A stretch of 64,000 bases of DNA from Salarias fasciatus (GCF_902148845.1 NC_043756.1:29437450-29501449); one strand, 5' to 3'; shown: positions 47,728 through 63,100, counted from the first letter of the stretch. A program made the numbers and translations. The notes: a model not told the origin generated them from the letters alone.

Positions 47728-50700
47728 CAGTGGTTTGTGTAAACCTGAGACACTGCCTCGATGTTGGAGGGAATGACATTGCCTGAAGTCATGAAAAACC
47801 TGTTGAAACAGCGTCCCGCTCTGCTCAGGCTGAACTAACATGAAGTTCACACACCTGAGAGGTTGAGACAGTTTGTTTAACTCAACCTTTACAGGCGTCT
47901 TCGACATTTTTATGATCACAAGCAGTCAGTGAGAGTCACGAAGCCTGGTGGAGGATTGAAATGTTCAGTTATACCTAAAATAATGGCAGAAAACTTAAAA
48001 TGTTTCTCCATAAGCACAGGGAGGTGTGGGATTGATGAGAGCTAGTAGATATCTAAGTCGGCGTCTTTTTGTCTGTTTCTGCTTCCTCCACTTCTCTCCC
48101 GAGTGTTTCAGAGAAATCTGATCAGCACGCCCAGATTTCTCAAAATACTCTGACATCTTTGAATAATCTGATATCCTTCTTTAAACACGTGTAGACAAAC
48201 TATTGTAGACTGATGTTAAATGAAGTTAAAGCCAGCAACACTGATAACAATGTCGCCAGGTTAACGGCAGGTTAAGATCTCAGATTAGCCGCTATGTACC
48301 TAGAGTTGTGGGCCATTGTTATTATTCTTTTTTTGTTTCTTCTTTACATTTGCTTTTACTGTTTTTTTATTCATTTTAGTGCATTTGGGTTCCACTCTGT
48401 GGTCTCCAGATTTGATATAATTACAGATGTGACTCAATTAGAGAATTGTTAATTAGTAAACAGAAATAATTTCTGGAAAAAAATCATGATTATTAGTCTT
48501 TATTTTTCACGTCTCCAGTGATGTTTGTATTGTTCATCTTTGTATTGAGGTAGTGACGAATTTGTGTTATATTGTGCAGCCCCTGTAAACCAGTGTCTAG
48601 TATCACATTTTTGAGGTTCAGTTAAACTGGGATTAAGATGGGATTATTACAGCAATGTGATTATTCCTGCTCTTGGAATTGTTTCTGCGGAGTTTTTATT
48701 CTTGTCTTCACCAGCCATTCTCACACACCTGGTCAGATCACCGGCTCCCTGTGAGGACAGCCTGTTGTGTAGCATAATGTGAGTGTGAGAGCTGAGACGA
48801 GGGGCAGGGTCGGCTGGTTTCACCTGTAGTTTCTGGGTGTGGTCCGTGTGGCCACTCTCGGTTTCAGCACGAAGACAAGATGGCGTGATTCTAAAATAAG
48901 AAACACGTCATCAGCACAGAGCAGCACTGATAATTACTGCAATTCCAGGAACAACGTCGTCAACCATCAGCTTTCGCAAACCTGCTTTGACAGCTGTGGT
49001 TTTTTTAGAATCCCACTCTGAGGGTCTGAGGTCTGAAACCGAGGTGTGAGGTCTCAGCAGATGTATTGGATGAGAGGGAGTTGGGCTCAGGCTCTGTTTA
49101 TGGTATCTGTGGCATGCGGGAAGAAGCAGAGGAACCAGTCTGTCTTGGTGAATTGCTTCAGACAACAACACAGTGTCTGTCTCGTGTCACCTGAAGTGAG
49201 ACAAATATGAATCAGGAAAACATGTGAAACCTCCGACTGAAGACTTACTCAGCTTTAAACATCACAGGTTGTCGAAACGTGTAACAAGAACAGATTTGAA
49301 ATGCTGGACAAACACAAATACTTTAATCAGCTGTAATGATGAAACAGGAAGCAATTCTGACCAATAAACCCTCAACAAGATGCCACATGACTTGCAGATG
49401 GTGGTGTGTTGAAAGTGACGAACAGTGAAAGGCCTCAGTTATCTTTACATTCTATGTTTGGAAAAAAGGCATTAAAAAAAAGATTGGTTTTACAGATTTG
49501 TTCATTCCAGGTGACAAAATTACTCAACATTTTGTAAATTTAGGTGTTTAAAGGTGCTTCATCAATAAAGCTGTTGATGTAAATTCTGTAATGCAGCTCC
49601 TCTCAGGGTCTTGTCGTTATTTATGACTCTGTTGCTGCACTTCCGATTTCATAGTGAAAATATACTGAGAAGCTACAACGTTCGGCTGAGCAGTTTCTAA
49701 CTGTTCTGAGTTTCACTTTATCCTGATGGAATTTTAAATGTTCACAGCTGCTCTGCAGATGGTGATAGATTGATAGTGACTCATACATTAGTGACTGGAC
49801 CAAGAACACTTGAAATACTGGAGTGACTCAGTGTATCACCTGGTGGTTGGAAATGGTATCACAGCCTGGACGTCAGTCAGATTATCTTTGCAGGACAATA
49901 CAGAGACATCCTGAAAATGACCGAGCAGTTAATCTGACCCTTCATTGTGTGTGCGGTTTTGAGATGCTTTGACTGGAAACTACACAAATTCACAGGAGCA
50001 TGTGTAGAGTTTGAACAGTGTTGTTACTACTTTTATTTCCTCACTTGTTAGATCTGCTGCCCAAAGCATTCCTTTATGGTAAAAAGTGATAATACAATGC
50101 AAGATATCACCAGATCTTTAGGGGAAAAAATGTCAACATCAGGTGTTTTAGTTTTGTTGTAATTAAAAAGTGGCAATATGTGGTTATTTCTCAAATATTG
50201 ACTATCATAATTAAATATCATAATATCCTCATGAAAACATTTATTTTCTCTTTCAGGTAACTAAAGTGTCTGGAGAGCCTGACGCACTGGTGAACTCTCC
50301 CAATTACAGAGTTGGCGGATCTGCTGAATATCTGGACTCTTTGGACCATAAACCGATTTACCTGCCTGGGTAAGTTCTGTGCGACAGGCTGGAGCTGTGG
50401 AGGAGCTGTGGAGGAGCTGTGGAGGAGCTGTGGAGGAGCTGTGGAGGAGCTGTGGAGGAGCTGTGGAGGAGCTGTGGAGGAGCTGTGGAGGAGCTGTGGA
50501 GGAGCTGGGGGAGCGTTGATGCTATATTTGGTTTCTGAGCAGGAAGACAAAAAAAAAAAGTTTCATTTTCAGAGCTTCATGTTTGTTTGATGTCTGGTAA
50601 AAATCAGAGCTCTTCTCTTGATGGTTAGAAGCTTTCTGTTGGAAACATGGGTTCTCCTCTGCAGGGACTCGGACATCAACAGCTCTGTGGGGGGTCCCAA

Positions 50701-51497
50701 GTCCAAATACCGGGACTACGACACTGGTCTGGAGTCTGGAGATGACCTGGACGACGAGGAGGACTTCGGCATGTGAGTGTGTGTGTGTGCATCACATGCA
50801 TCGTGTTCCATTTATCCATCGGGATCAAGTTTAAGGTTCAGTGTCTTGCTCAAGGACATTTGGACAGCTAAACATATGGGGAATAAAACCTACAACCTTG
50901 TGATTGAAAGCTGAGCTCTCTGCTGTCTCCCACAGGTTGTTTCCCCCGATCATCGATGAACAGGAGCGTCTGACCTACAAGCGGGAGTTCGACCGTGACC
51001 ATCAGGAGTACAAAGACCTGCAGGCGGAGCTGGACTCTGTGAACCAGGACCTGGCAGGTCTGAACTCGGAGCTGGACCGACACACCGAGGGCAGCCCGCA
51101 GTTTCTGGTGAGAGCTGGTTTCTCTCCCACCTGAGGGGCTTTGTGGTGGTCCCGAATCTGTTTTATTCTGTGTGTGTGTGTGTGTGTGTGTGTGTACATG
51201 TTGGCATATAACTGGTCCTTTTATTGATACACGTATATTGATAACTTGAGATTGATAATTGTCTTTCTGGTCTCAGGATGCCTTCAGCGAATACACCAAA
51301 CTGAAGAACTACAAGAAGGTAATGTCAAACACATATAGTTTTACTTGGTAACATGGAGGCCGATGTGGAAGAAATCACACGTCTGTCTCTGTCTGCAGTC
51401 TCCAGACTACCAGGAGAAGAAGAGGAGGTGCAGGTATCTCCGCGCCAAACTGTCGCACATCAAGAAGCAGATCAGCGACTACGACCGCCGGCCATGA
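46468..51497 (+). CDS. ocln: Occludin
   Basis: Integral tight-junction protein. Coding exons: 46468-46508, 46706-47411, 47517-47681, 50257-50369, 50665-50772, 50936-51107, 51277-51318, 51399-51497, giving 481 residues (human 522), all clean. The MARVEL domain has TM1 ~46-67, a Gly/Tyr-rich first extracellular loop (GGYGGGLGGSYGGGYGYGG, ~75-124), TM2 ~141-164, TM3 ~175-199, a second loop with two Cys (QLCAQY, HYC), and TM4 ~250-273 in its own exon. The C-terminal ELL/occludin coiled coil runs from RLTYKREFDRDHQEYKDLQ to LRAKLSHIKKQISDYDRRP and binds ZO-1 in mammals. It lies 4.3 kb downstream of marveld2 on the same strand. Teleosts usually have two occludins; which copy (a or b) this is, I cannot tell. 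Confidence 0.96.
47682..47726. repeat. (GT)n starting at the ocln exon 4 donor
   Basis: The donor GGTGAGTGTGTG is the first part of a 45-bp GT tract. Confidence 0.9.
47727..50256. other. ocln intron 4
   Basis: An intron of about 2.6 kb. ATATTGTGCAGCCC at 48571 marks a hAT-like repeat end. No further gene was found. Confidence 0.6.
50391..50508. repeat. 11-bp tandem repeat (GGAGCTGTGGA)n
   Basis: About 10.5 nearly perfect copies begin 21 bases after the ocln exon 5 donor. The unit is G-rich on the coding strand and so would be present in the pre-mRNA. Confidence 0.95.
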
Positions 51498-52740
<1,243 letters not shown>

Positions 52741-53039
52741 TGTCTCCTCCAACTTTGTCCATGTGAAGTTTCTTACACTTAAGCTGATGATGAGGATATT
52801 TCTTTTAAGAATTTAAATGAACGTTTGGGATATAACTCATTTAAGCAGTCATGATGACACTGGGACTAATTCAGCACTTGTAGAATGTCTCCTTATGCAG
52901 TTTACTACAGCTGTGACTTGCGTTTTGTAAATAAAGCCTTACACAGCTCTATTACTTTGAATGCATTTAGAGTTTCCGTAGATTTTACAATTAGAAGCGC
53001 TTTGTCTATCTCACTGTGGACCCATGCAGAGCGCAGTCG

Positions 53040-53192
53040 GTAGGGGGCGTAAGTCGCCCAAATGTGTATTGCATTAGTATGATGGGGAACTCTTTACTTG
53101 GCCGCCTTGTTTCCACCCGGATGAAGAGTGCGGTGCACCGGGTCTCTTCGCGCCGGTGGTGTTGTTGTCTGCTGATTTTAACTCTTTAAATA
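53040..53192 (+). promoter_or_regulatory. gtf2h2 promoter and leader exon
   Basis: A CpG-containing stretch (TGGCCGCCTTG, CGCGCCGGTGG) ends in a donor TTTAAATA|GTAAGT at 53192/53193. The next acceptor (GGAAG|GTGAACC) is at 54266, 19 bases before the gtf2h2 start codon. Confidence 0.5.
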
Positions 53193-54285
53193 GTAAGTTT
53201 TTTTCAGATTAATCATAAAATACAGCTACTGTAACCATCCTAAATAATATGAATTTCCTTGCATGAATAATGTGTAGTTCGTCTCATAAACATAAAGCAG
53301 CTGATTGTTTCCAACGCCAGTCAGGAATGTTTTCTTTCTGATGCAGTACAGACTCCATTCAGAAAACAAGGAATTTCCACATGTTCATCTCGTTTTTAAG
53401 AAATTAATCAGGGTTATTAACACGTGTTAACTGCACAAGCACTAAAGCGCGCATATAAGTTGACAGTGTATTTAGAATCTGTATTTGTGCTGAATTAATC
53501 TGCGGTAGTTTACTCTGTTGTGACAGCTCGATGCCAGAGTCCATTAACACATCTGCGGATCTGATTCCTCTGACAGGAGCAGTTTATGTTCAGTCGGATC
53601 CACAAATGTTTGGTTTTATCAGAGTAGTGATTACATGAATCTTGTGGTGTCACACATGAATGCAGATTAGTATTGTCTACATAAATATGGCAAGCCCATA
53701 TCTTTTCATTTGGTAACATGTAAAGTTAGAACTGACAAAACAGTGTTCCTTCAGTAAAATGAGTTTACAACTCTGATGGTTTAAAACCAGAGAGATCAAC
53801 CTGGACAGAGGATGTCAAACTGTTTCAGCTACACTATAATTTTACTTGGAGTGGTCAGTCTAATGACTGCACAGCACCCCATAAATCACAGCAACCCTCA
53901 CCCTTGTCTTTGTTACAATAAGATGTGAGTATATTTTGAAATTAAAACTGGAATTCAACTCTTGTTGTTTTTTTTTTTAAACTTAACCTGATTTAGTTGT
54001 AAAGTGTCAAGATGATTTGTTTACAAGCTCACACTGCGAGCCAGAACGGGCTCTAAATTTGACACCTCAGATGGAGTCAGCGTTGAACCCAGGTTTCAAA
54101 TATGAGTTAAATTAAAAACGGGCTCCCCAGAGGGCTGGATCTGGCCTGAGGAAGGATAAGCAAAGTTTGAAAATCTCTTTGTAACCATCATCTCCCTCAC
54201 AGCATTCAGCCTGCAAACAGCACAAAGGCTTTCAAGTAGTTTTTGTTGTGTGTTTTTCTTTGGAAGGTGAACCGTCAGCTATAAA

Positions 54286-57200
54286 ATGGACGAAGAGCCT
54301 GAGAGAGCAAAACGCTGGGAAGGAGGCTACGAGAGGACATGGTGAGGCTGAGGAACTGAGGGGGGACGCAGGGGGGCGGCGGGAGGTCGTTGTAACGTGA
54401 CAGAGTGTCGCCTCAACACGACACAATGTGATGTCTTGTTAATGCGATGCTATTTGATGTCGTCTTATAGTGAAGTTGTGTGATTCATCGTAGCGTAACG
54501 TGGTGTGCTGCCGTCTTAACGTGACATGATGTCATCTTAGTGTGATACAGTGTGATGTCGTCTCAACATGATGCGGTGTCTCATCATCATGATGTGACGC
54601 CATCTTAACGTGAAGCGTTGTGATATCGTCTTAATGTGACATAGTGTGATGTCGTCTTGACGCGGCGTGTTGTGACCTGCAGGGAGGTACTGAAGGAGGA
54701 CGAGTCCGGCTCCCTGAAAGCCACAGTGGAGGAGATCCTGTACCAGTCCAAGAGGAAAAGGTGAGCGACAGTTCAGTCAATCAGCCCTGTTGGCCAAAAG
54801 AGCTGCGACGCTGTGGCAAAGAGAAATAAAAACAATGTGATGAATTTTTATTCTAATAAATATTGCTCCCAATAGCAAATTAAAAAAAAAAAAAAAACAG
54901 ATTTTGAAATTGAGACCTTTCATGTTTGGATGTGAATCAGATGTCAGTGACTCGTCTCAGACAGGTTGGGTCCGGGCTCAGAGATTTCTCTGGACGGTGT
55001 TTAACGCTGTCGATGGAAGGAGGACAGTCCTGTCATCACGCCTGAGAGGCTGTCTCTGCTCTCCTCAGTTGTTGAATCTGAATATCATTGCATTGTGTTT
55101 TTGTTTCTGAAAAATAACATTCCAAGTATTTTGGGGGTTGAGTTTGTGTTGAGTTATGTCTCTGCTGTTGGAGCTTTGAAACATGTTTCTGTTTGCAGAG
55201 TGATCGAGAGTCATGGACAAGTCAGGCTGGGGATGGTGAGATGTCACAGTTTCTCATGTTTTCATTCATTTTCATCCTCTCACTCAGTTTTATGCGACCT
55301 GATATCTTAGTGTTTTACTGGAGTCTCTTGGCGAGGTGGTTATAAAATGTGACTGCTTTGACGAAGAGAGGATCTTTAGCTAAACTCCCTCGCAGGCACA
55401 CAGCACAGGAGATGTTTTTCAGCCGTCTGTAGAACAGCTGTGAACAGTGACGTCTCCTGCTCCAGATGCGCCACCTCTACGTGGTGATCGACTGTTCTCG
55501 CACCATGGAGGACCAGGACCTGAAACCGAACCGCCTCACCTCCACGCTGAAGGTAAAGCCGACACGCTGAGCACCGGCAGCCATTCGCTACCTTCACCGG
55601 TAACTCCTCCCCTCTTCCTCCTCAGCTCATGGAGGCGTTTGTCGACGAGTACTTCGATCAGAATCCCATCAGTCAGGTAAACGCACGTTCTGGTTCCCCC
55701 GTTCAGAGGGAGGCCGCCTCAGGTGCCGTTTACACCACAACGGTGAGCAGAGCCACTGAAAACGGAACCGGAATGGGGACGACGCAGCTTTCCTGAGACG
55801 CTGCTGCTGCTGCTGCGCACCACGGCGTGTTCTGTCAGAAGTTCCATCTTCAGCCATTTTCAAAAAGTTGTGTTTTCAGTGGCTCCCAGTGCCGTTGTCG
55901 CGTAAACCGAAGCGCAAAACGCATCAAAGGTTTTCAGTTTTTGCTTGAAAACGTTGTCACTTAAATTTCAGGTTGGCATCATCACCACAAAAAACAAAAG
56001 GGCGGAGAAGCTGACGGACCTGGCAGGTGAGCGCCATACGAGCTCCTCCCATCATCTGGAGGAGGGAAGAGATCGCAGTGTCACACAGACGCAACCAGCT
56101 GCATCAGAGGATCAATCTGAACCCTGTCTGACACTTCAAGACCTGCTCTTCAGTAAAGTCTGACCTCTTTCTGTCCCGTGGAACCTCTGCTGGGATGTTT
56201 GTTTTCTCCACCAGGAAACCCGAAGAAGCACATCGCCGCTCTGAAGAAAGCCGTGGACATGGCGTGCGTCGGGGAGCCGTCTCTCTACAACTCCCTCAAC
56301 CTGGCAGTGCAGACCCTGAAGTAGGTCCTCCTCTGCTCCTGGAAAGAGAAACTGAGCAATACTGGATGTTGGAGAGGTGAGAGACTCACGGTGGCTGTTT
56401 GTGTGAAGGCACATGCCCGGACACACGAGTCGGGAGATCCTGATCATCCTCAGCAGCCTCACCACGTGCGACCCGGCCAACATCTACGACCTGATCAAGG
56501 TAACGTGACCTCCTCACGCTCCCCCGCCCCCTCGGTCGGTCGGTCACAGCTTCCCCGCCGCCTCCGTCCCCGCACAGACCCTGAAGTCCCTGAAGGTGCG
56601 GGTGTCGGTGATCGGGCTGTCGGCGGAGGTGCGGGTGTGCACGATGCTGACGAGGGAGACGGGCGGGTCGTACCACGTCATCCTGGACGAGAGCCACTTC
56701 AGGGAGCTGCTGATGCTGCACGTCAAGCCGCCTCCGGCCAGCTCCTCGTCCGAGTGCTCCCTGATACGTATGGGTCAGTACGCAACCAATCAGCTTTCAG
56801 AGGATCCATCATCATCAAAGAACCCGTGTGGATAATTTTGTTGAACAGATCCTACTGTCCGAATGACTCCACCTACAAGTTCTTGAAAGTTGAAAGGGGA
56901 AACAACTCCTAACCCTAATATATTCTCCACATGCTAAGGATGCACAAGTAGCCCCCCCCAACATTCTCTTGAGTAGCCTCGAACCCCCTCTGCAGAGCCA
57001 AGCTCAACAGTAGTGAACTAAATTCACCGTTTCAGTTCTTATCTAGTCTGAGATAAAGTCTTATCACTGCAGCTCCACACAGAGGGGAGGTAACCACAGT
57101 GTGTGTTGTGGTGTGTGTCCTCCAGATTGTCCTCACTGTTTGTTTCTGCTGTTTGTGGTCTTCAGGTTTCCCTCAACACACCATTGCCTCGCTAAGTGAC

Positions 57201-58531
57201 CAGAACGCCAAACCTTCCTTCAGCATGTCGTGAGTACAAAAAAAAAACAAAAGTTACACTGTACCTTTTATTTGCCCTTGTCCAATAAGTTATTCTTATT
57301 CTTATTAAGCTTATATTGTAAAACATTTTGAGTATTTTGAGTTGTGATTTGGAACCAGATGAGTGGAAAAAAATGTATATTTAATAAAACAACAACCAAC
57401 CCATGTAGGTATATTTAATTCACATGTCAGTAATAATGGCAAAATGCAAAATCACATATTTAATCATAGTTTTTCTATTTTTTTTATTTCTATTTTATGG
57501 TTTTCATCATAATTATTATTGTTATTGTTGTTATTCTATATAGGACAGAGGCTGTCTGAAAAAGAACTGACAGTAAAGTGAATTGTGTTGTGTGTGTGTT
57601 TGAAAAAGAACTAAATGTGTGTGTTGTGTTGTGTTGTGTTGTGTTGTGTTGTGTTGTGTTGTGTTGTGTTGTGTTGTGTTGTGTTGTTTGTCCGTCCTCA
57701 GCCACCTGGACAGCAGCGGGGGTCCCGGTCTGTCTCTGGGGGGATTCTTCTGTCCTCAGTGCCACTCCAAGTACACGGAGCTCCCGGTGGAGTGTAAAGT
57801 TTGCGGTAGGTTCAGAGTGCTGCTCCTCCATCAGCATTAACCCACAACCTCTGACCTTTGACCTCTGACCCCAGGTCTGACCCTGGTGTCGGCCCCCCAC
57901 CTGGCCCGTTCCTTCCACCACCTCTTCCCCCTGGAGGCGTTCACAGAGACGCCTGTGGAGGAGCCGCAGGGAGACAGGTACCGGCACAGCAGGGGGCCGG
58001 GGGGGTGGAGGGGCGGGGCGTCCTCATCTGAAGGTCCTCATCTGAGCTGTGTTCTGCTTCCAGGCTCTGTGGGGGCTGTCAGGGAGAGCTGGACAAAAGT
58101 GTGAGTATGAAGACTTTCTTCTCACCACACCAGATCATTACACAGTAACTGAATGGACGAGTAACTCAGTTACAGCTACTGATCCGCCGTCAGCTTTAAC
58201 ATCATCTGAAGATCTGACATCACTAAACTCATATTCACAGGAGGGGGAGCCTTATTATTCCAGATTATAAAGCATCTTCCTCCTGATTAAACAATCATCA
58301 GATTATAGAGCATCTTCCGGACAAAAGAGAGCGTTACTCATGTCAGATTAGTGTTGGGATTACAGGATTATAATAATCACAACAGATTACTTCATGACTT
58401 CGACGCTGCTCTCTCTGCAGGTCTTCACCTGCCCGTCGTGCCGCAGTGTTTTCTGCATGGAGTGCGACCTCTTCATCCACGACTCGCTGCACTGCTGCCC
58501 GTGCTGCATCCACAGCCAGAGCGCCCCCTGA
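54286..58531 (+). CDS. gtf2h2: General transcription factor IIH subunit 2 (p44)
   Basis: Core TFIIH subunit that stimulates the XPD helicase in transcription and nucleotide excision repair. Fourteen coding exons: 54286-54341, 54683-54760, 55199-55235, 55466-55552, 55626-55676, 55972-56026, 56215-56320, 56409-56499, 56578-56773, 57166-57229, 57702-57805, 57875-57977, 58064-58100, 58421-58531, giving 391 residues (human 395), all clean. [20 protein letters not shown] is the conserved start. A vWA/Ssl1 domain follows ([61 protein letters not shown]). The C-terminal zinc sites are [18 protein letters not shown] and the C4C4 RING (CGGC...[26 protein letters not shown]). Human GTF2H2 is also near OCLN. 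The exon 6 acceptor appears to derive from a fold-back element. Confidence 0.97.
54390..54675. repeat. Degenerate minisatellite in gtf2h2 intron 1
   Basis: Units of about 25-33 bases built on GTGATGTCGTCTTAACGTGA recur roughly ten times with many substitutions and fill almost the whole intron. Confidence 0.75.
55716..55971. repeat. Fold-back repeat family, copy 5, ending at gtf2h2 exon 6
   Basis: It opens CTCAGGTGCCGTTTACACCA and closes TTGCTTGAAAACGTTGTCAC TTAAATTTCAG, directly followed by exon 6. The interior blocks GACGCTGCTGCTGCTGCTGC and GTGTTTTCAGTGGCTCCCAG match other copies. Confidence 0.7.
57616..57688. repeat. (TTGTG)n pentanucleotide repeat
   Basis: About 14 perfect units end just 13 bases ahead of the gtf2h2 exon 11 boundary. 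The remaining polypyrimidine stretch is only TTTGTCCGTCCTCAG. Confidence 0.95.
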
Positions 58532-58668
58532 AGCCCCCTGCGGAGGTCAAAGGTCAATCAGATGGAGCAGAGATGGAGGGAGCTCTGCGGCCTGTCATCA
58601 ATTCTACCCCTCGATTTGCTTTGTTTAACCTTTTGTATTTATAGTTCAGATTGTGACGTGAGCGTTAC

Positions 58669-58674
58669 AATAAA
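58669..58674 (+). terminator. gtf2h2 polyadenylation signal
   Basis: AATAAA lies 138 bases after the stop codon, followed by TGTTTCTACTGCATGTG. Confidence 0.75.
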
Positions 58675-58748
58675 AGATGTTTCTACTGCATGTGCCACAG
58701 TTTCTACTTTTTTCATTGTTTATTAAAGGCGATGTTCAGAAAACAACT

Positions 58749-58852
58749 GAGGCCTCATTTACACGAGGTCATGTGAATTAATTCTAGAACAAAGACACGG
58801 AATCGATGTATTGTTACTTAAAACATAGCCGTGCAAACGGAGCCTTAAAATC
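58749..58852. repeat. Fold-back repeat family, short copy 6
   Basis: It starts CTGAGGCCTCATTTACACGA and ends CCGTGCAAACGGAGCCTTAA, giving terminal inverted repeats of about 18 bases on a ~104-bp element. It is a good minimal form of the family. Confidence 0.75.
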
Positions 58853-59066
58853 CACTTCTTTAGTCAAAAATATTGGATAACACACTTTTTTTTAAAACAA
58901 ACCAAAAACAGAAAGTTACAGTTGTTGCAAAGTTAAAGTTGCTACATCCAAACAAAAATGTACTTTTTAACTGTCAGTAACTTTGAAATTTATTTTAGAT
59001 AAACAACTCACATGGAAACTGAGATTTTGTTCAAATGTGCAATTTTCCAACAAACAATCTGAAGCT

Positions 59067-59069
<3 letters not shown>

Positions 59070-59132
<63 letters not shown>
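59070..59132. repeat. (TATC)n microsatellite upstream of dhfr
   Basis: About 15 TATC units lie 180 bases 5' of the dhfr start codon. Confidence 0.95.
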
Positions 59133-59133
59133 C

Positions 59134-59314
59134 ACTCACCACGTGATGGCAGTAATGAGCGGTACGAACGCGTCACGTGCACCCATGGAGAGAGAACACG
59201 AAGAAAACGACGTCACATCCGCTTCTCTGTCGAGTGTCTGGCGGGAGTGTGCTGAGACCTCTCCCACGCGCCGGATTCAAAACAGAACAAAACAAGCAGC
59301 CGAAGCTCGACACG
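59134..59314 (+). promoter_or_regulatory. dhfr promoter
   Basis: E-boxes CCACGTGATG (59139) and GTCACGTGCA (59172), a CRE-like ACGACGTCAC (59207-59216) and an E2F-like TCTGGCGGGAG (59237-59247) lie within 180 bases upstream of the start. E2F control of dhfr at G1/S is established in mammals. Function here is inferred from motifs. Confidence 0.55.
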
Positions 59315-61284
<1,970 letters not shown>

Positions 61285-61849
61285 TGAAGAACTGGACCAA
61301 TGTGGATGCTGTTCGCTTTGTAATGTTTTCATATCTAATTTAAATAATTCTGTCACAAATTTATAAATAAACATGAATTTTGTTGGAAACTTCCCAAGGC
61401 TTTTTTTTTTTGGGGGGGGGGGGGTAAAATTTTGAAAAGACACCCAAACATTTCTACATATGAATTATGGATTACGCACCCTGGTTTGATTCTAAAACGG
61501 AGATGAAGGTGCTCTATAATCTAGACGTTCCATTCAAAATCAATTAGAAAGTAAGATCCATAAGAATAAGATCCTGTGTTTGCATGTAAAACGATGGTGA
61601 ATGTATATACTTTTATGATATAGTCATCATGCACATATTTGTCATCCCTATGTTAAAATTAGTTTTTATGACGTAAACAGGTTTACTGAGAGTCAAATGT
61701 TATAGAACAGCCTCATTTTTCCAGTTTCATGTTGACAGTTCTTCAGTTTACTGCCTTGTATTCTGTAATGAAAGCATAGGACAAATAATTTGAGTTAAAA
61801 ATTACATTATAGAATCAATTTAGGAAGTTTTGAATAATCAGAGTTCCCA

Positions 61850-62450
61850 CCTCAGGCCTGGACGTCTGTTCTGAGTCATTATCTTGCTGTACGATGAAAT
61901 GCTCATACCAGAGTGTTGCATGGTGCTGCAGGATGTTGTGTTGCCGTTCTGGTTCAGCGAACCTCTGTCTGTTTTAGTCACCCACCATGGATCCAGAAAG
62001 ACAGCCCCTGACCTTCACACGTCCTCCTCCATGTTGGGAATTTTTGTTGAACTCTACCCGATGGCTTGTTCCAGTCTTCCGTAGCCTGATGGCATTGGTG
62101 TTTCGTTGCCCAGACAAGCCTCTTTGTCCTATTCTGATGTTTTATCAGCGTCTTTCTTGCTGCTCCAAATCTCCTCTTCACAGTTAAAACACTACTTTGT
62201 GACCACTGTTGATCTGTACTTGCAGCTGTTGTCCTGCTGCGGGCCACAGATCACACAAGCTATAAGCCTTCAGCAACCTGTCTTCTGGTTCTGTTGTGGT
62301 TTTGGAGCTGCCAGACCGCTTCCTATCAGAGCTTCAGTTTCTGAGTGTCTTGTGATGGTGAAGGAAATTGTACTCGCTGGCATCTTGAGTTTCCTCAAAT
62401 TTGTAGGGAAAAGGGCCTCTGGTGTGTGTGTTCAAACATTGCTTTTATGG
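61850..62450 (-). mobile_element. Tc1/mariner transposase fossil
   Basis: On the minus strand, pieces in order resemble a Tc1-like transposase: an N-terminal helix-turn-helix part (KMPASTISFTITRHSETEAL, about 62390-62330), RTKRLVWATKHQCHQATEDW N (about 62140-62060), a GGGRVKVRGC-like block (about 62010), and a terminal HHATLWYEHFIVQQDNDSEQ part (about 61930-61870). The frame is interrupted several times. The terminal inverted repeats were not located, so the boundaries are approximate. It is old, judging by divergence. Confidence 0.6.
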
Positions 62451-63100
62451 AGACAGAGGAGGTTGGAGGTAATCCTGTAGGAGTTACTGACTTTCAAGGC
62501 TCCATCGCTGCAGAATTACCCAAAAGACCTTTTTTGGGAAGTTCTGAGGGGATGCTTCATTTTTGAGAAATCTTAACTTCAACTGCAATAACCTTTTCAA
62601 AATATGGAATTCTGGAATTCATTTTCTCTGAACTCTATGATCCATGAAACAGGTGTAAACTACTGTACTGTGAAAAGTGTTGTAGTGACAGTGAAGTGTC
62701 TGATGCTGGAGCGAATGACCTCCTGACCCCGTGTGAGCACTTTGTGTCTGCCTGTTTCCGTGTGTTTACGCACGTGTGCGCGTTGTGTTGGTGGGTGTCT
62801 GAGCGGATGAGTGTATTTGGTTTGCTTGTACGTCTTCCTGTGTTCCAGAGAGTCGCAGAGTCGACGTCAGGCTTCAGCAGGATCTGACAGCGATCTCGGC
62901 CTCCGTGTGTGAATACGGCGCTGTGCATGCCTGGGTGTGTGTGTGTGTCTCTCTGTTGTGTAACCCTCACCAAAATAAAGTGCGTCTCCAGCCTTGAACT
63001 TTCCGGTGACGTCGGCGGGCTCCATTGTGGCTCCTCACACGGGAGCTCTGAATACCTGAAGGTGAAAAGAAATGAGTCCTACCTGCGCAAGTGCTTCACC
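62451..63100. other. Intergenic DNA before the terminal gene
   Basis: No exon is recognised. GTGACGTCGGCGGG near 63005 is CRE-like. The sequence becomes GC-rich after 63000 towards the next promoter. Confidence 0.5.
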
